Below are positions 5,940-12,977 of a stretch of DNA of 25,283 nucleotides, piece after piece (within the stretch, counting starts at the first letter, position 1; every line of letters starts with the position of its first letter). A program made the translations under genes and the position numbers. The stretch covers positions 1 to 25,283 of the forward strand of contig DAORZT010000044.1 of assembly GCA_035359995.1 (NCBI GenBank), given 5' to 3'. Below the pieces are notes generated by a model. That model was not told where the DNA came from, searched no databases, and was given only the letters and a program-made list of their open reading frames with translations. Source of the stretch: JAKPCT01 sp029553165 (GTDB taxonomy: Bacteria; Bacillota; UBA4882; UBA8346).

Positions 5940-7910
5940 CTAATCCAGCTCTACTGCACCGGTATAAAGCTGATAGTATCTTCCTCGCAGCGCTAACAGT
6001 TCTTCATGGGTACCCTGCTCGATGATTTCACCATGTTCCAAGACGATAATCTGATCCGCATTACGGACTGTTGACAGCCGGTGGGCGATGACAAAAGTCG
6101 TCCGGTCCTTCATCAGTTGGTCCATCCCCCGTTCAATGTGCTTTTCTGTCCGCGTATCAACCGAACTGGTCGCCTCATCAAGGATCAGGATCGGCGCTTT
6201 GGAGATCGCTGCCCGTGCAATATTCAACAGCTGTCGCTCACCCTGGCTCAAATTGGCGCCATCTCCTTCCAGTACCGTATCATATCCCTGCGGTAATCGT
6301 TCGATAAAGGAATGTGCCCAAGCCACCTTCGCGGCAGTTACTACTTCGTCATCGGTCGCATCAAGCCGCCCGTAGCGGATATTCTCCCGGACAGTCCCAG
6401 AGAACAGGTGAGTGTCCTGAAGGACCATCGCGATATTGCCTCGCAGCGAATCCTTCCCGATCTGCTTAATATCGATCCAGTCAATCAGGATCTGTCCCGA
6501 TTCGACCTCATAAAAGCGGTTGATCAAATTGGTAATCGTGGTCTTACCGGCACCGGTCGATCCAACAAAGGCAATCTTTTGTCCCGGTTGGGCATGGACA
6601 TTAATCTTTTTAAGGATGGTCTTCTCAGGTATATAACCAAAGGTTACGTCTTTCAGTGTCACTTCTCCTTTTACCATACGTGCTCCAGTGACCGGATTGG
6701 TTGCTGCGCTGATCGCAATTACATCGGTCGGATCAGCCGTTTCTGGGGTCTCATCCATCACTTCGAAAACACGTTCTGCCCCTGCCAAGGCCGAGAAGAT
6801 GACATTCATATGCATTGATAATTCCATAATCGGTCTGGAAAAATGTCGTGAATAATTCGTAAAAATAGTCAGGCCACCAAGATCAAAATTAGCGGTAAGG
6901 CAGAGAATCCCACCGATCGCCGCTGATAACGAATAACTGATCTGGCTTAAATTCCCCATCACCGGCCCCATAATTCCACCAAAAAATTGGGCCTTAATTT
7001 GCTTTTGGCGCAAATTATCGCTTAAAAATTGAAACTCTTCAACCGTCCTCGTTTCATGGCAAAAGACCTTGATTACCTTCTGCCCGGTAACCATCTCTTC
7101 AATATAGCCATTGACCGCACCCAAGGCCTGCTGTTGTGCTTTGTAATATTTCCGGCTTTGTTTGCCAATCAATCCGCCGGCACAAAATAATAGTGGTACC
7201 GTAATCACAATCACCATGGCAAGAATCCAATTGGTAACAAACATCAGGATGATCGTCCCAACCAGGGTAAGCACGCCAGAAAAAATCTGCGGTAAAGTAT
7301 TATTGAGCATCTCACCGACGGATTCAAGGTCATTGGTAAAACGGCTCATGAGGTCACCATGGGTATGGGTATCATGATACTTCAACGGCAGCTTCTGGAT
7401 CTTACCGAACAATTCTTCCCTGATTCGGATTAAGGAATTTTGCGAGACACCGATCATGATTTTTTGCTGCAGATAAGTACAGATGACACCGACTGAATAA
7501 ATCCCTGCCATCAACAATATCCCCAGCAGCAGATTGTTCAATTTTACGGTAAGCGAAGCTTCAGCTACCAGATTATTAATGATCGGCCGCAACAGATAGC
7601 TACCACCCAAAGACGACAAGGTACTTAGCAAGACAAAGCCAAAAACAACCGGGAGCTTAACCTTGTCTCGTCCGATATAAGCCAACAACCTGTTAATAGT
7701 TGCGCCAGCGTTTTTAGGTTTACCGCCACCAATGGCGCCTTGACCTCGCGGCCCACCTGGTCCGCCAAACCCTCCAGGGCCACCAAAACCACCAGGGCGC
7801 TTCTTTAGTTTGCCTGCTTTAATCCTCCCAGGACCACCGAAAGAATTTTCAGGGTCACTTCCATAGCGGCGCAATAATTCTTCCTTACGTCCTTCACTTA
7901 ACCGACTCAT
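5940..7910 (-). CDS. Heterodimeric ABC exporter half, catalytic-site subunit (BmrD/TM288-like)
   Basis: A 656-aa half-transporter: six membrane helices (about residues 85-380) then a nucleotide-binding domain. Walker A is GSTGAGKTT (450-458), Walker B ILILDE (574-579) with the catalytic Glu579, and the switch histidine is His610 in IAHRLS. The signature motif is non-canonical, LSQGE (554-558). This combination, with the opposite pattern in the partner gene, is typical of heterodimeric exporters such as TM287/288 and BmrCD. The ATP site formed by this Walker motif set and the partner's intact signature is the hydrolytic one. The N-terminus carries a low-complexity Gly/Pro stretch (about 38-57, repeats of GGFGGPG), sometimes seen in this family. 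Its ATG overlaps the partner's TGA (ATGA). Likely a multidrug exporter under the local MarR repressor. Confidence 0.95.
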   Translation of the reverse strand: MSRLSEGRKEELLRRYGSDPENSFGGPGRIKAGKLKKRPGGFGGPGGFGGPGGPRGQGAIGGGKPKNAGATINRLLAYIGRDKVKLPVVFGFVLLSTLSSLGGSYLLRPIINNLVAEASLTVKLNNLLLGILLMAGIYSVGVICTYLQQKIMIGVSQNSLIRIREELFGKIQKLPLKYHDTHTHGDLMSRFTNDLESVGEMLNNTLPQIFSGVLTLVGTIILMFVTNWILAMVIVITVPLLFCAGGLIGKQSRKYYKAQQQALGAVNGYIEEMVTGQKVIKVFCHETRTVEEFQFLSDNLRQKQIKAQFFGGIMGPVMGNLSQISYSLSAAIGGILCLTANFDLGGLTIFTNYSRHFSRPIMELSMHMNVIFSALAGAERVFEVMDETPETADPTDVIAISAATNPVTGARMVKGEVTLKDVTFGYIPEKTILKKINVHAQPGQKIAFVGSTGAGKTTITNLINRFYEVESGQILIDWIDIKQIGKDSLRGNIAMVLQDTHLFSGTVRENIRYGRLDATDDEVVTAAKVAWAHSFIERLPQGYDTVLEGDGANLSQGERQLLNIARAAISKAPILILDEATSSVDTRTEKHIERGMDQLMKDRTTFVIAHRLSTVRNADQIIVLEHGEIIEQGTHEELLALRGRYYQLYTGAVELD

Positions 7911-9646
7911 GATGCTGTCACCTTCTTATCCATCTGCGAGTAATAAATCTCGGTATATGCTTCACAGCTTTGCAGTAATTCGCTATGGGAACCGATACCG
8001 ACAATCTTGCCGTCATCGATGACAACAATCTTATCCGCATCAATAACCGAAGAGATCCTTTGAGCAATAATGATCTTCGTTGTCCCTGGCAGTTCATTTT
8101 TGAAACCTGCCCTGATCTTAGCTTCAGTTGCCGTATCGACTGCACTGGTACTGTCATCAAGGATCAGGACCTTCGGTCGCTTCAACAAGGTTCTGGCAAT
8201 ACACAAGCGTTGTTTCTGTCCGCCGGAAACATTGACTCCGCCCTGGCCAAGTTCAGTCCCATAACCTTCATTAAACGAAGTGATAAAACCATGAGCCTGG
8301 GCAATCTCTGCAAACTGATAAACGGTATTGTCATCTGCAGCTTCATCGCCCCACTTCAGATTCTCAATGATACTTCCTGCGAATAAGACATTCTTCTGCA
8401 GCACGATACCAACCCCGCTCCGGAGATTGTATAGTGAAAAATCCTTCACATTGACATCATCAACCAGGACCTCGCCCCGGTCAACATCGTATAATCTGGG
8501 GATCAACTGTACCAAACTCGACTTTCCGGAACCGGTTGATCCGATAATCCCAACTGTTTCTCCCGGCTCAATCACCAGGTTGATATCCTCAAGGACCCAC
8601 TTTTCATTGTTTTTATAGTATTTAAAGTAGACATTGCGAAATTCGACCTTGCCAGCTTGAATCGTCAGATCTTTATTCGCAGCATAAGCGTCCGTCAAGT
8701 CAATCTCCGTACACAGGACTTCATCAATCCGCTTCGCAGAGGCGAACGCCCGGGAACTGTTTAAAATAATCATTGAGACAAACATTAGAGAAATCAGGAT
8801 CTGTGCAACATAATTGACAAAAGCCGTCAATACCCCGGCAGACATACTACCTACAATCACCTGTTTGCCACCAAACCAGACCACCGCCAAGGTCGTCACA
8901 TTCATCGCCAACATTACCGCCGGCATGGTAAAGATAACAACCTTTAAAGCATTAATCGTGCTCTCTTTCAAATCACGGTTGGCTTGGGAAAACTTATCCT
9001 GTTCATAGCCCTCCCTGACAAAGGACTTGACAACCCTAATGTTAATTAAATTCTCCTGGGTGACAGTATTCAGCGCATCCAGCTTCTGCTGCATCAATTT
9101 AAAGCGCGGGAACGCAAGCTTCATAATGAAATAGATCGCCAACGCCAAAAGGGGAATAATGTTGAAAATTACCAAAGCCAGCTTCAAGTTTAAGATAAAA
9201 GCCATAATCAGCGCCCCAATCAGCATTCCGGGGGCTCTTAAAGCCAACCTTAACATCATCTGGAGCATATTCTGTACCTGGGTAATATCATTGGTTAAGC
9301 GGGTAATCAACGAACCGGTACTGTATTGATCAATATTCTTAAAGGAAAACTCCTGAATCTTCCGGAACAGATCTTTCCGCAAATCATTGGCAAATCCCGA
9401 GGAGGCCTTAACCGCAAAATAAGCTCCTCCCACGCCACCGGCCATCATGACCAGCGCTGTAATCACCATCGTGATCCCCATGGTGATAATATAGGAAATA
9501 CCTCTGCCGCCAATAATACCCTGATCAATGATTTCGCTCAATAACAGCGGCATTACCACTTCTCCGATAACCTCGACAATCATCAAAATCGGCCCGATGA
9601 TAAACGCCGGCAGATATGGTTTGACATATTTCCAATAACGGTTCAT
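7907..9646 (-). CDS. Heterodimeric ABC exporter half, degenerate-site subunit (BmrC/TM287-like)
   Basis: A 579-aa half-transporter with six membrane helices (about 1-300) and a nucleotide-binding domain. Walker A GSTGSGKS (369-376) and signature VSGGQ (473-477) are canonical. Walker B reads VLILDD, so Asp498 replaces the catalytic Glu, and the switch histidine is replaced by Gln529 (IIAQRIS). These changes mark the degenerate subunit of a heterodimeric exporter whose partner is the next gene. The start ATG at 9646 overlaps the marR stop (ATGA), and its own TGA overlaps the partner's ATG in the same way, so the three genes are translationally coupled. The assignment as an exporter pair is firm; substrates are unknown. 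Confidence 0.95.
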   Translation of the reverse strand: MNRYWKYVKPYLPAFIIGPILMIVEVIGEVVMPLLLSEIIDQGIIGGRGISYIITMGITMVITALVMMAGGVGGAYFAVKASSGFANDLRKDLFRKIQEFSFKNIDQYSTGSLITRLTNDITQVQNMLQMMLRLALRAPGMLIGALIMAFILNLKLALVIFNIIPLLALAIYFIMKLAFPRFKLMQQKLDALNTVTQENLINIRVVKSFVREGYEQDKFSQANRDLKESTINALKVVIFTMPAVMLAMNVTTLAVVWFGGKQVIVGSMSAGVLTAFVNYVAQILISLMFVSMIILNSSRAFASAKRIDEVLCTEIDLTDAYAANKDLTIQAGKVEFRNVYFKYYKNNEKWVLEDINLVIEPGETVGIIGSTGSGKSSLVQLIPRLYDVDRGEVLVDDVNVKDFSLYNLRSGVGIVLQKNVLFAGSIIENLKWGDEAADDNTVYQFAEIAQAHGFITSFNEGYGTELGQGGVNVSGGQKQRLCIARTLLKRPKVLILDDSTSAVDTATEAKIRAGFKNELPGTTKIIIAQRISSVIDADKIVVIDDGKIVGIGSHSELLQSCEAYTEIYYSQMDKKVTAS

Positions 9647-10119
9647 TGATTGATGTCCTTTCGTAGTTTGATTTCTTCTTCCATTTTAGAGAGATTGGCA
9701 TCCAGCTTTTGAATTAACTGCGCCAAAGTAACCTTCTCTTCCTCCGTAAACCCCTCAAACAACTCATGTTCGGTTGCCTCAAAGATCCGTTTACTCTGTT
9801 CGACAATCTGATTCCCTTTCGCGGTGATCGTAATCTGATTGAAGCGGTTATCCGCCTCATCCATCACCTTACGGATGTACCCACTCTTCTCCAACTTCTT
9901 GAGAGAAACGGCAATCGTTGCCGGAGAGATATCCATCAACCGGGCAATATCCCTCTGGGAAGCATTGGGATTACGGGAGATCACCCTCAGCAACCGGAGC
10001 TGCGAATGATAAGCACCGGTTTCATCCAGATAATACTGCATAATCTTCCGGTGTTTCATCGCAAAACTAATGATCTGATAAATAATTCCCTTACTGGATT
10101 TATCATTATTCTCCATCAT
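9643..10119 (-). CDS. MarR family transcriptional regulator of the efflux operon
   Basis: A 158-aa winged-helix regulator of standard MarR length. LRVISRNPNASQRDIARLMDISPATIAVSLKKLEKSGYIRKV (about 44-85) is the helix-turn-helix and wing entry. DEADNRFNQITITAKG is the beta-wing, equivalent to the usual D-x-R segment. Helices at both ends would form the dimer interface. The first ATG at 10119 follows GGTGAGAG; a second ATG is adjacent. It is the first gene of the operon, overlapping the ABC gene by 4 bp. Palindromes lie just downstream of the -10 box of its promoter, so autorepression and drug-induced release of the whole efflux operon is the natural model (inference from the family and layout). 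Confidence 0.94.
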   Translation of the reverse strand: MMENNDKSSKGIIYQIISFAMKHRKIMQYYLDETGAYHSQLRLLRVISRNPNASQRDIARLMDISPATIAVSLKKLEKSGYIRKVMDEADNRFNQITITAKGNQIVEQSKRIFEATEHELFEGFTEEEKVTLAQLIQKLDANLSKMEEEIKLRKDINQ

Positions 10120-10150
10120 TTTAATCTCTCACCACCGGATAAAAAGTCTT

Positions 10151-10166
10151 TATTAGCTTGCTAATA
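10151..10166. promoter_or_regulatory. Candidate MarR operator 1 (perfect palindrome)
   Basis: TATTAGCTTGCTAATA is a perfect 16-bp inverted repeat, located in the leader between promoter and marR, 32 bp upstream of its ATG. Size and symmetry suit a MarR dimer. It shares the TTAGC half-site with the second site at 10182-10195. Confidence 0.65.
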
Positions 10167-10181
10167 GTTAGCTTTATAATT

Positions 10182-10195
10182 GTTAGCTAGTTAAC
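10182..10195. promoter_or_regulatory. Candidate MarR operator 2 (near-perfect palindrome)
   Basis: GTTAGCTAGTTAAC is a 14-bp inverted repeat with one mismatched pair, directly at the predicted transcription start downstream of the -10 box. Binding here would block initiation. An additional half-site, GTTAGC at 10167-10172, lies between the two palindromes. Confidence 0.65.
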
Positions 10196-10203
10196 CATTG
10201 CCA

Positions 10204-10233
10204 ATTATAACATTTTAACTTTACCAATGTCAA
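10204..10233 (-). promoter_or_regulatory. Sigma-A promoter of the marR-ABC-ABC-MATE operon
   Basis: On the minus strand TTGACA (10228-10233), 18 bp, then TATAAT (10204-10209): both hexamers are consensus. It begins 7 bp past the stop of the DUF1697 gene, so the operon has its own start but may also receive read-through. Confidence 0.88.
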
Positions 10234-10239
10234 TTGGGG

Positions 10240-10791
10240 TTATGCTTTATACTCTAAAACCATCTGCGCCAAATTTCTGACAGTGTTGGAATTTCTGATG
10301 GTGACTTGATGATAAATGGGTTTCTCAACAATCCGCGACCAGCGTGTCCGGGAGAAAGTCTTTAACGGGGCTGACCAGAAGATTACCTGACCAAAGCTGC
10401 TAACCCTTTCATACTCCGGCTGATATGCCCCTACTGCTTGCATTACTTCAGCTGCAGTAGTTGGCGGCATTACAAATAGGGCATTATGTTTTGACTCCCG
10501 ATCACTACCCCACCAGTCCGGGGCATTATTTACAGCATCAAGCAACTCTTGAGCAGGCATGACCATCGATGAGATTTCCAACTTAAACTCCTCATAAATT
10601 AACGCTTCACAGCTTCTCTTCAATGACTCAATATCCAAACATTCACTGGCAAAGATAATGTTTCCACTGTTAATATAAGTAACCACATCAAAAAACCCAT
10701 TGCGCTCCAGTAATTCCTTTAACTCTCTCATCACGACTTTATTTTTACCCCCAACATTAACCCCACGGAGTAAAGCAACATATTTGGTCAT
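10240..10791 (-). CDS. DUF1697 family protein
   Basis: A 183-aa soluble protein matching DUF1697: MTKYVALLRGVNVGGKNKV at the N-terminus, the VVTYINSGNIIFAS block, and the end region SRTRWSRIVEKPIYHQVTIRNSNTVRNL with the family's R-N-x-x-T-x-x-x-L pattern. Function is unknown in the family. The frame is open further upstream, but that part reads through repeat-derived sequence. The ATG at 10791 has GAGGTG six bases upstream and coincides with the start of homology. It lies just upstream of the marR promoter on the same strand with no terminator between, and one copy of the interspersed repeat (10933-11204) lies upstream of it. Confidence 0.92.
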   Translation of the reverse strand: MTKYVALLRGVNVGGKNKVVMRELKELLERNGFFDVVTYINSGNIIFASECLDIESLKRSCEALIYEEFKLEISSMVMPAQELLDAVNNAPDWWGSDRESKHNALFVMPPTTAAEVMQAVGAYQPEYERVSSFGQVIFWSAPLKTFSRTRWSRIVEKPIYHQVTIRNSNTVRNLAQMVLEYKA

Positions 10792-10932
10792 CGGTTTCAC
10801 CTCGTTTTCAAATGGCATATTAAAATGATAAGTATTTTTCAAATATAACATATTTTCTCTATTATTTATAGCTTGCCATTTTGATGCTGAAAAATTGTGA
10901 TTATGTATATTCCGGTAAGGAAGCCAGAAACG

Positions 10933-11204
10933 CGGAATGGAGCCACGGATGGCCCCTTGACGTCGACGTGTCGAAGCTTCCACAAGTAAAGCCTCCACGG
11001 ATGGAAATTCCCCCAGGAAAGGGGCCCGCGACCTTGGACGGGAGCGGGATTGGGTTTCCAGAGGGCGCTAGCCCTCGGTGGCGGGGTTTAAGGGGGATTC
11101 CACACCCCCTGGGACAAAAAAATTAACCAACGATACGAACAGAATGAGAATCAAAACAATTACCATACGATCATAAAAATACCCCGACGTATTCTCTATA
11201 AGTC
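10933..11204 (-). repeat. Structured interspersed repeat, copy 1
   Basis: About 270 bp, GC-rich against its surroundings, beginning CGGAATGGAGCCA. It matches copy 3 (13477-13672) in its first half and copies 2 and 3 in its second half. Its A/T-rich tail (about 11120-11204, ending TTCTCTATAAGTC) is shared only with copy 2. Inverted repeats include GAGGGCGCTAGCCCTC and GGGGG/CCCCC. The strand is set to minus because the hairpin GGAGCC/GGCTCC of copy 3 becomes a G-U pair on the minus strand here but an A-C mismatch on the plus strand. ORFs through it are not credible genes. Confidence 0.85.
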
Positions 11205-11235
11205 CGGGCATCAAATAAACAGCGACCACTTCCGG

Positions 11236-11445
11236 TCAACTATCTTTCTTATATTCCAAAAGATCCTCAAGTGAGCAGTCAAGATAATCACAGATCTTTT
11301 CTAAAACTTCATAATCAACCCTTCGGGTTTTATCATAATACAAATTTCTTACCGTATCTCTTGCTAAGCCAGTCCCACGGACCACATCAGCCATTTTAAG
11401 CCTTTTTACACCAAGAATGGTCGATAATTTGCAATGAATTCCCAT
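11236..11445 (-). CDS. Small Cro/CI-type helix-turn-helix regulator
   Basis: A 69-aa protein consisting of almost nothing but an HTH domain. KLSTILGVKRLKMADVVRGTGLARDTVRNLY is helix 1 to recognition helix, and RVDYEVLEKICDYLDCSLEDLLEY is the typical closing pair of helices of the XRE/HTH_26 type. Such proteins are found as phage- or element-borne repressors and as small chromosomal regulators. The ATG at 11445 follows AAAGGTG. Upstream lie two overlapping divergent promoters with shared palindromes (11481-11539), so it probably controls its own transcription and that of the rightward transcript toward the spo0E-like gene. The targets are inference. Confidence 0.88.
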   Translation of the reverse strand: MGIHCKLSTILGVKRLKMADVVRGTGLARDTVRNLYYDKTRRVDYEVLEKICDYLDCSLEDLLEYKKDS

Positions 11446-11480
11446 CTCCCAACACCTTTACTAAAAAATTGATAAAACCA

Positions 11481-11509
11481 TTGACAAAATTTACATTTAT
11501 TTGTATTAT
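11481..11509 (+). promoter_or_regulatory. Rightward sigma-A promoter toward the spo0E-like gene
   Basis: TTGACA (11481-11486), 17 bp, TATTAT (11504-11509). The predicted start near 11516 falls inside the palindrome GTATATATATAC (11510-11521). The transcript would carry a leader of about 285 bases containing the 11628-11700 hairpin before spo0E. Confidence 0.72.
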
Positions 11510-11521
11510 GTATATATATAC
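11510..11521. promoter_or_regulatory. Candidate operator shared by divergent promoters
   Basis: GTATATATATAC is a perfect 12-bp palindrome over the rightward start site and the leftward -10 box. A second near-palindrome, TACATTATGTA, follows at 11523-11533. A repressor here would block both promoters. AT-rich palindromes also arise by chance, so this is moderate evidence only. Confidence 0.45.
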
Positions 11522-11539
11522 CTACATTATGTATGTAAA
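11511..11539 (-). promoter_or_regulatory. Leftward promoter of the HTH regulator gene
   Basis: On the minus strand TTTACA (11534-11539), 17 bp, TATATA (11511-11516). It overlaps the rightward promoter so that the two polymerases cannot bind together. Confidence 0.5.
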
Positions 11540-11625
11540 TACATTCAAATTAACTATATTATCAACCAATCAAATATCACTTAAGAATTTTCCAGTTTTT
11601 CGTGCTATTTGATTGGATACCGAAC

Positions 11626-11714
11626 AAAAACGCCAAATCCCCCAAAACACTGACCACACCTATCAAATCCGGATCAGCTTTTTGGTTTAACGTGGCGTTT
11701 CGCTACCTATCTCC
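11626..11714 (-). ncRNA. Candidate small RNA with nested long hairpin and U5 end, antisense to the spo0E leader
   Basis: On the minus strand an extended -10 promoter (11721-11748) is followed by three nested arms: AAACGCCA (11693-11700) with TGGCGTTT (11628-11635), CCAAAA (11680-11685) with TTTTGG (11642-11647), and CTGA (11674-11677) with TCAG (11650-11653), then TTTTT (11626-11630). This resembles a free-standing transcript of about 89 nt ending at an intrinsic terminator. It does not match any riboswitch class I can recognise. It is complementary to the leader of the rightward spo0E transcript, so it could instead be, or also act as, a leader attenuator. No protein-coding frame is apparent in it. 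Confidence 0.45.
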
Positions 11715-11720
11715 AGGAAT

Positions 11721-11748
11721 ATTATACCATATTCCTATCAAAATGCAA
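11721..11748 (-). promoter_or_regulatory. Extended -10 promoter for the candidate small RNA
   Basis: On the minus strand TTGCAT (11743-11748), 16 bp, TGGTATAAT (TATAAT at 11721-11726) with the extended TGn element. The -10 lies within a perfect AGGAATAT/ATATTCCT inverted repeat (11715-11736), which could be a regulator site. Confidence 0.55.
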
Positions 11749-11800
11749 AATGGAGCAATCTTAAAAAACCACATCAAATGATCTCAAAAAGAGGAACGCC

Positions 11801-11980
11801 ATGACTACAAAACAACAACAATTTCAAATGGCTAATCTCGAAGCAAAAATTACCGACGCCCGAAAAAACCTTCACTCCCTTTGGGAAACTAAAGGCTATA
11901 CTGACGATGAAGTATTGGACGCCAGTATTAAGCTGGACCAATTACTAAACCAATATCAACGTTTGATTTCAAAAAGGTGA
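11801..11980 (+). CDS. Spo0E-like sporulation regulatory phosphatase
   Basis: A 59-aa protein. It matches the Spo0E family: an N-terminal helix LEAKITDARKNLHSLWETKG, a short turn (YTDDEV), then the signature helix LDASIKLDQLLNQYQRL, containing the S-x-x-L-D-x-x-L-N-x-Y pattern. Spo0E-type proteins dephosphorylate Spo0A-P or related response regulators and delay sporulation. The ATG has AGAGGAA just upstream. It is convergent with the HD-domain gene, with only 7 bp between the two stops. It lies inside the segment bracketed by repeat copies 1 and 2, behind the HTH regulator's divergent promoter. It is the best indicator in the window that the host makes endospores. Confidence 0.9.
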   Translation: MTTKQQQFQMANLEAKITDARKNLHSLWETKGYTDDEVLDASIKLDQLLNQYQRLISKR

Positions 11981-11987
11981 CAAACAT

Positions 11988-12557
11988 TTATTTACATAAC
12001 CGGACCAGTTCATCCACAACCCGTTCCAATTCATCCACCATTCGCTGCGGACAATACGGTATTTTCCGGTAAACCCTAATTAACTCCTGATAATACCATA
12101 AAGTCCCTTCTTTTCCGGTTTTAAACCGGCTCCACAAGTCTTCGCCGACTTCACGATAATCCGCCAAAATTGTTCGGGCATTATGAAGTTTGTCAGCGAC
12201 CGATACCTTTAACGCCGAAGGAGAAGCCTCCGGCAAATGAGCCAGATACTTTCTTTTTCTCTCCCACCATTCTGGTTTCGGGTTTTCGAAGGCATCCGAA
12301 CACCCTACCACGATAGCTGCCACCTCCGGGCCGAACTCTTTCTGAATCTCATCCAACCGCTCCTGGCCACCTTGGTCCTCCACTACATCATGGAGCAATG
12401 CACCGATAGCCTCCGTTTCACTGCCGTCCGCCTCCAATACCAAGGCTGCCACCGCCAGGAGGTGAGAAATATAAGGAACTCCGCTACCTTTTCTAACTTG
12501 CCCCGCATGAGCACGATGGGCGTAAACCAGGGCTTTTTCGAAAGAGTTTGTCAACAT
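11988..12557 (-). CDS. HD-domain phosphohydrolase, RelA/SpoT-hydrolase-like (small alarmone hydrolase type)
   Basis: A 189-aa HD-superfamily protein resembling the stand-alone (p)ppGpp hydrolase domain. It shows YAHRAHAGQVRKGSGVPYISH (first metal histidine region), ALLHDVVED (the HD dyad) and VADKLHNARTI (the D-K-x-x-N motif). It lacks synthetase, TGS and ACT domains, so it is of the SAH/Mesh1 type, which hydrolyses (p)ppGpp or related 3'-pyrophosphates. The precise substrate is not proven by motifs. The ATG at 12557 is chosen because AAGGAG lies eight bases upstream; the TTG two codons earlier is too close to it. It is flanked by repeat copy 2 upstream and the convergent spo0E-like gene downstream. 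Both neighbours deal with stress or developmental decisions. Confidence 0.9.
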   Translation of the reverse strand: MLTNSFEKALVYAHRAHAGQVRKGSGVPYISHLLAVAALVLEADGSETEAIGALLHDVVEDQGGQERLDEIQKEFGPEVAAIVVGCSDAFENPKPEWWERKRKYLAHLPEASPSALKVSVADKLHNARTILADYREVGEDLWSRFKTGKEGTLWYYQELIRVYRKIPYCPQRMVDELERVVDELVRLCK

Positions 12558-12729
12558 GAACAATGCTCCTTTTCAAATAGACAACTTAAGAAACTATCAA
12601 ACTTGTCCTTGGTCTATTTTTGTTTTCGGTATCTAATTGCTGCTTCCTAACTGTTATTTTCGCTTTATTCTACTGTTTAACTATATCAAAAATTTATCCA
12701 AAATGCACCTTGATGTTTTTATCTCCGGC

Positions 12730-12885
12730 TTGGGTGTCCAGAGGGCGCTAGCCCTCGGTGGCGGGGTTAAAGGGGGTTCCACAACCCCCATTGGACAAAA
12801 TAATTAACCAACTATACGAACAGAATAGTAATCGAAACAATTACCGTACGAGCATAAAAATACTCTGACATATTCTCTATAAGTC
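12730..12885 (-). repeat. Structured interspersed repeat, copy 2 (second half only)
   Basis: Starts at TTGGGTGTCCAGAGGG and contains only the half of the element that follows that point in copies 1 and 3, plus the tail shared with copy 1 through TTCTCTATAAGTC. TGTCCA (about 12735-12740) pairs with TGGACA further on, closing a domain that contains the GAGGGC/GCCCTC and GGGGG/CCCCC hairpins. Its existence alone shows that this half is a separate module. It fills most of the gap between the HD gene and the 165-aa gene. Confidence 0.85.
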
Positions 12886-12977
12886 AAGTAAGAATATATG
12901 AAAAAATTATGCCAATTGATACAACACAAAACCCTCACCACGCATACAATGGTATATCAATTGACGGAGGGCAAAAA

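Noticed and set aside
10792..10998. N-terminal extension of the DUF1697 protein
   Set aside because: It reads through repeat copy 1 sequence and lacks homology; the ATG at 10791 has a clear GAGGTG.
12909..12977. Longer start for the 165-aa protein at 12909
   Set aside because: The in-frame upstream ATG has no ribosome binding site, while GGAGG precedes 12978.
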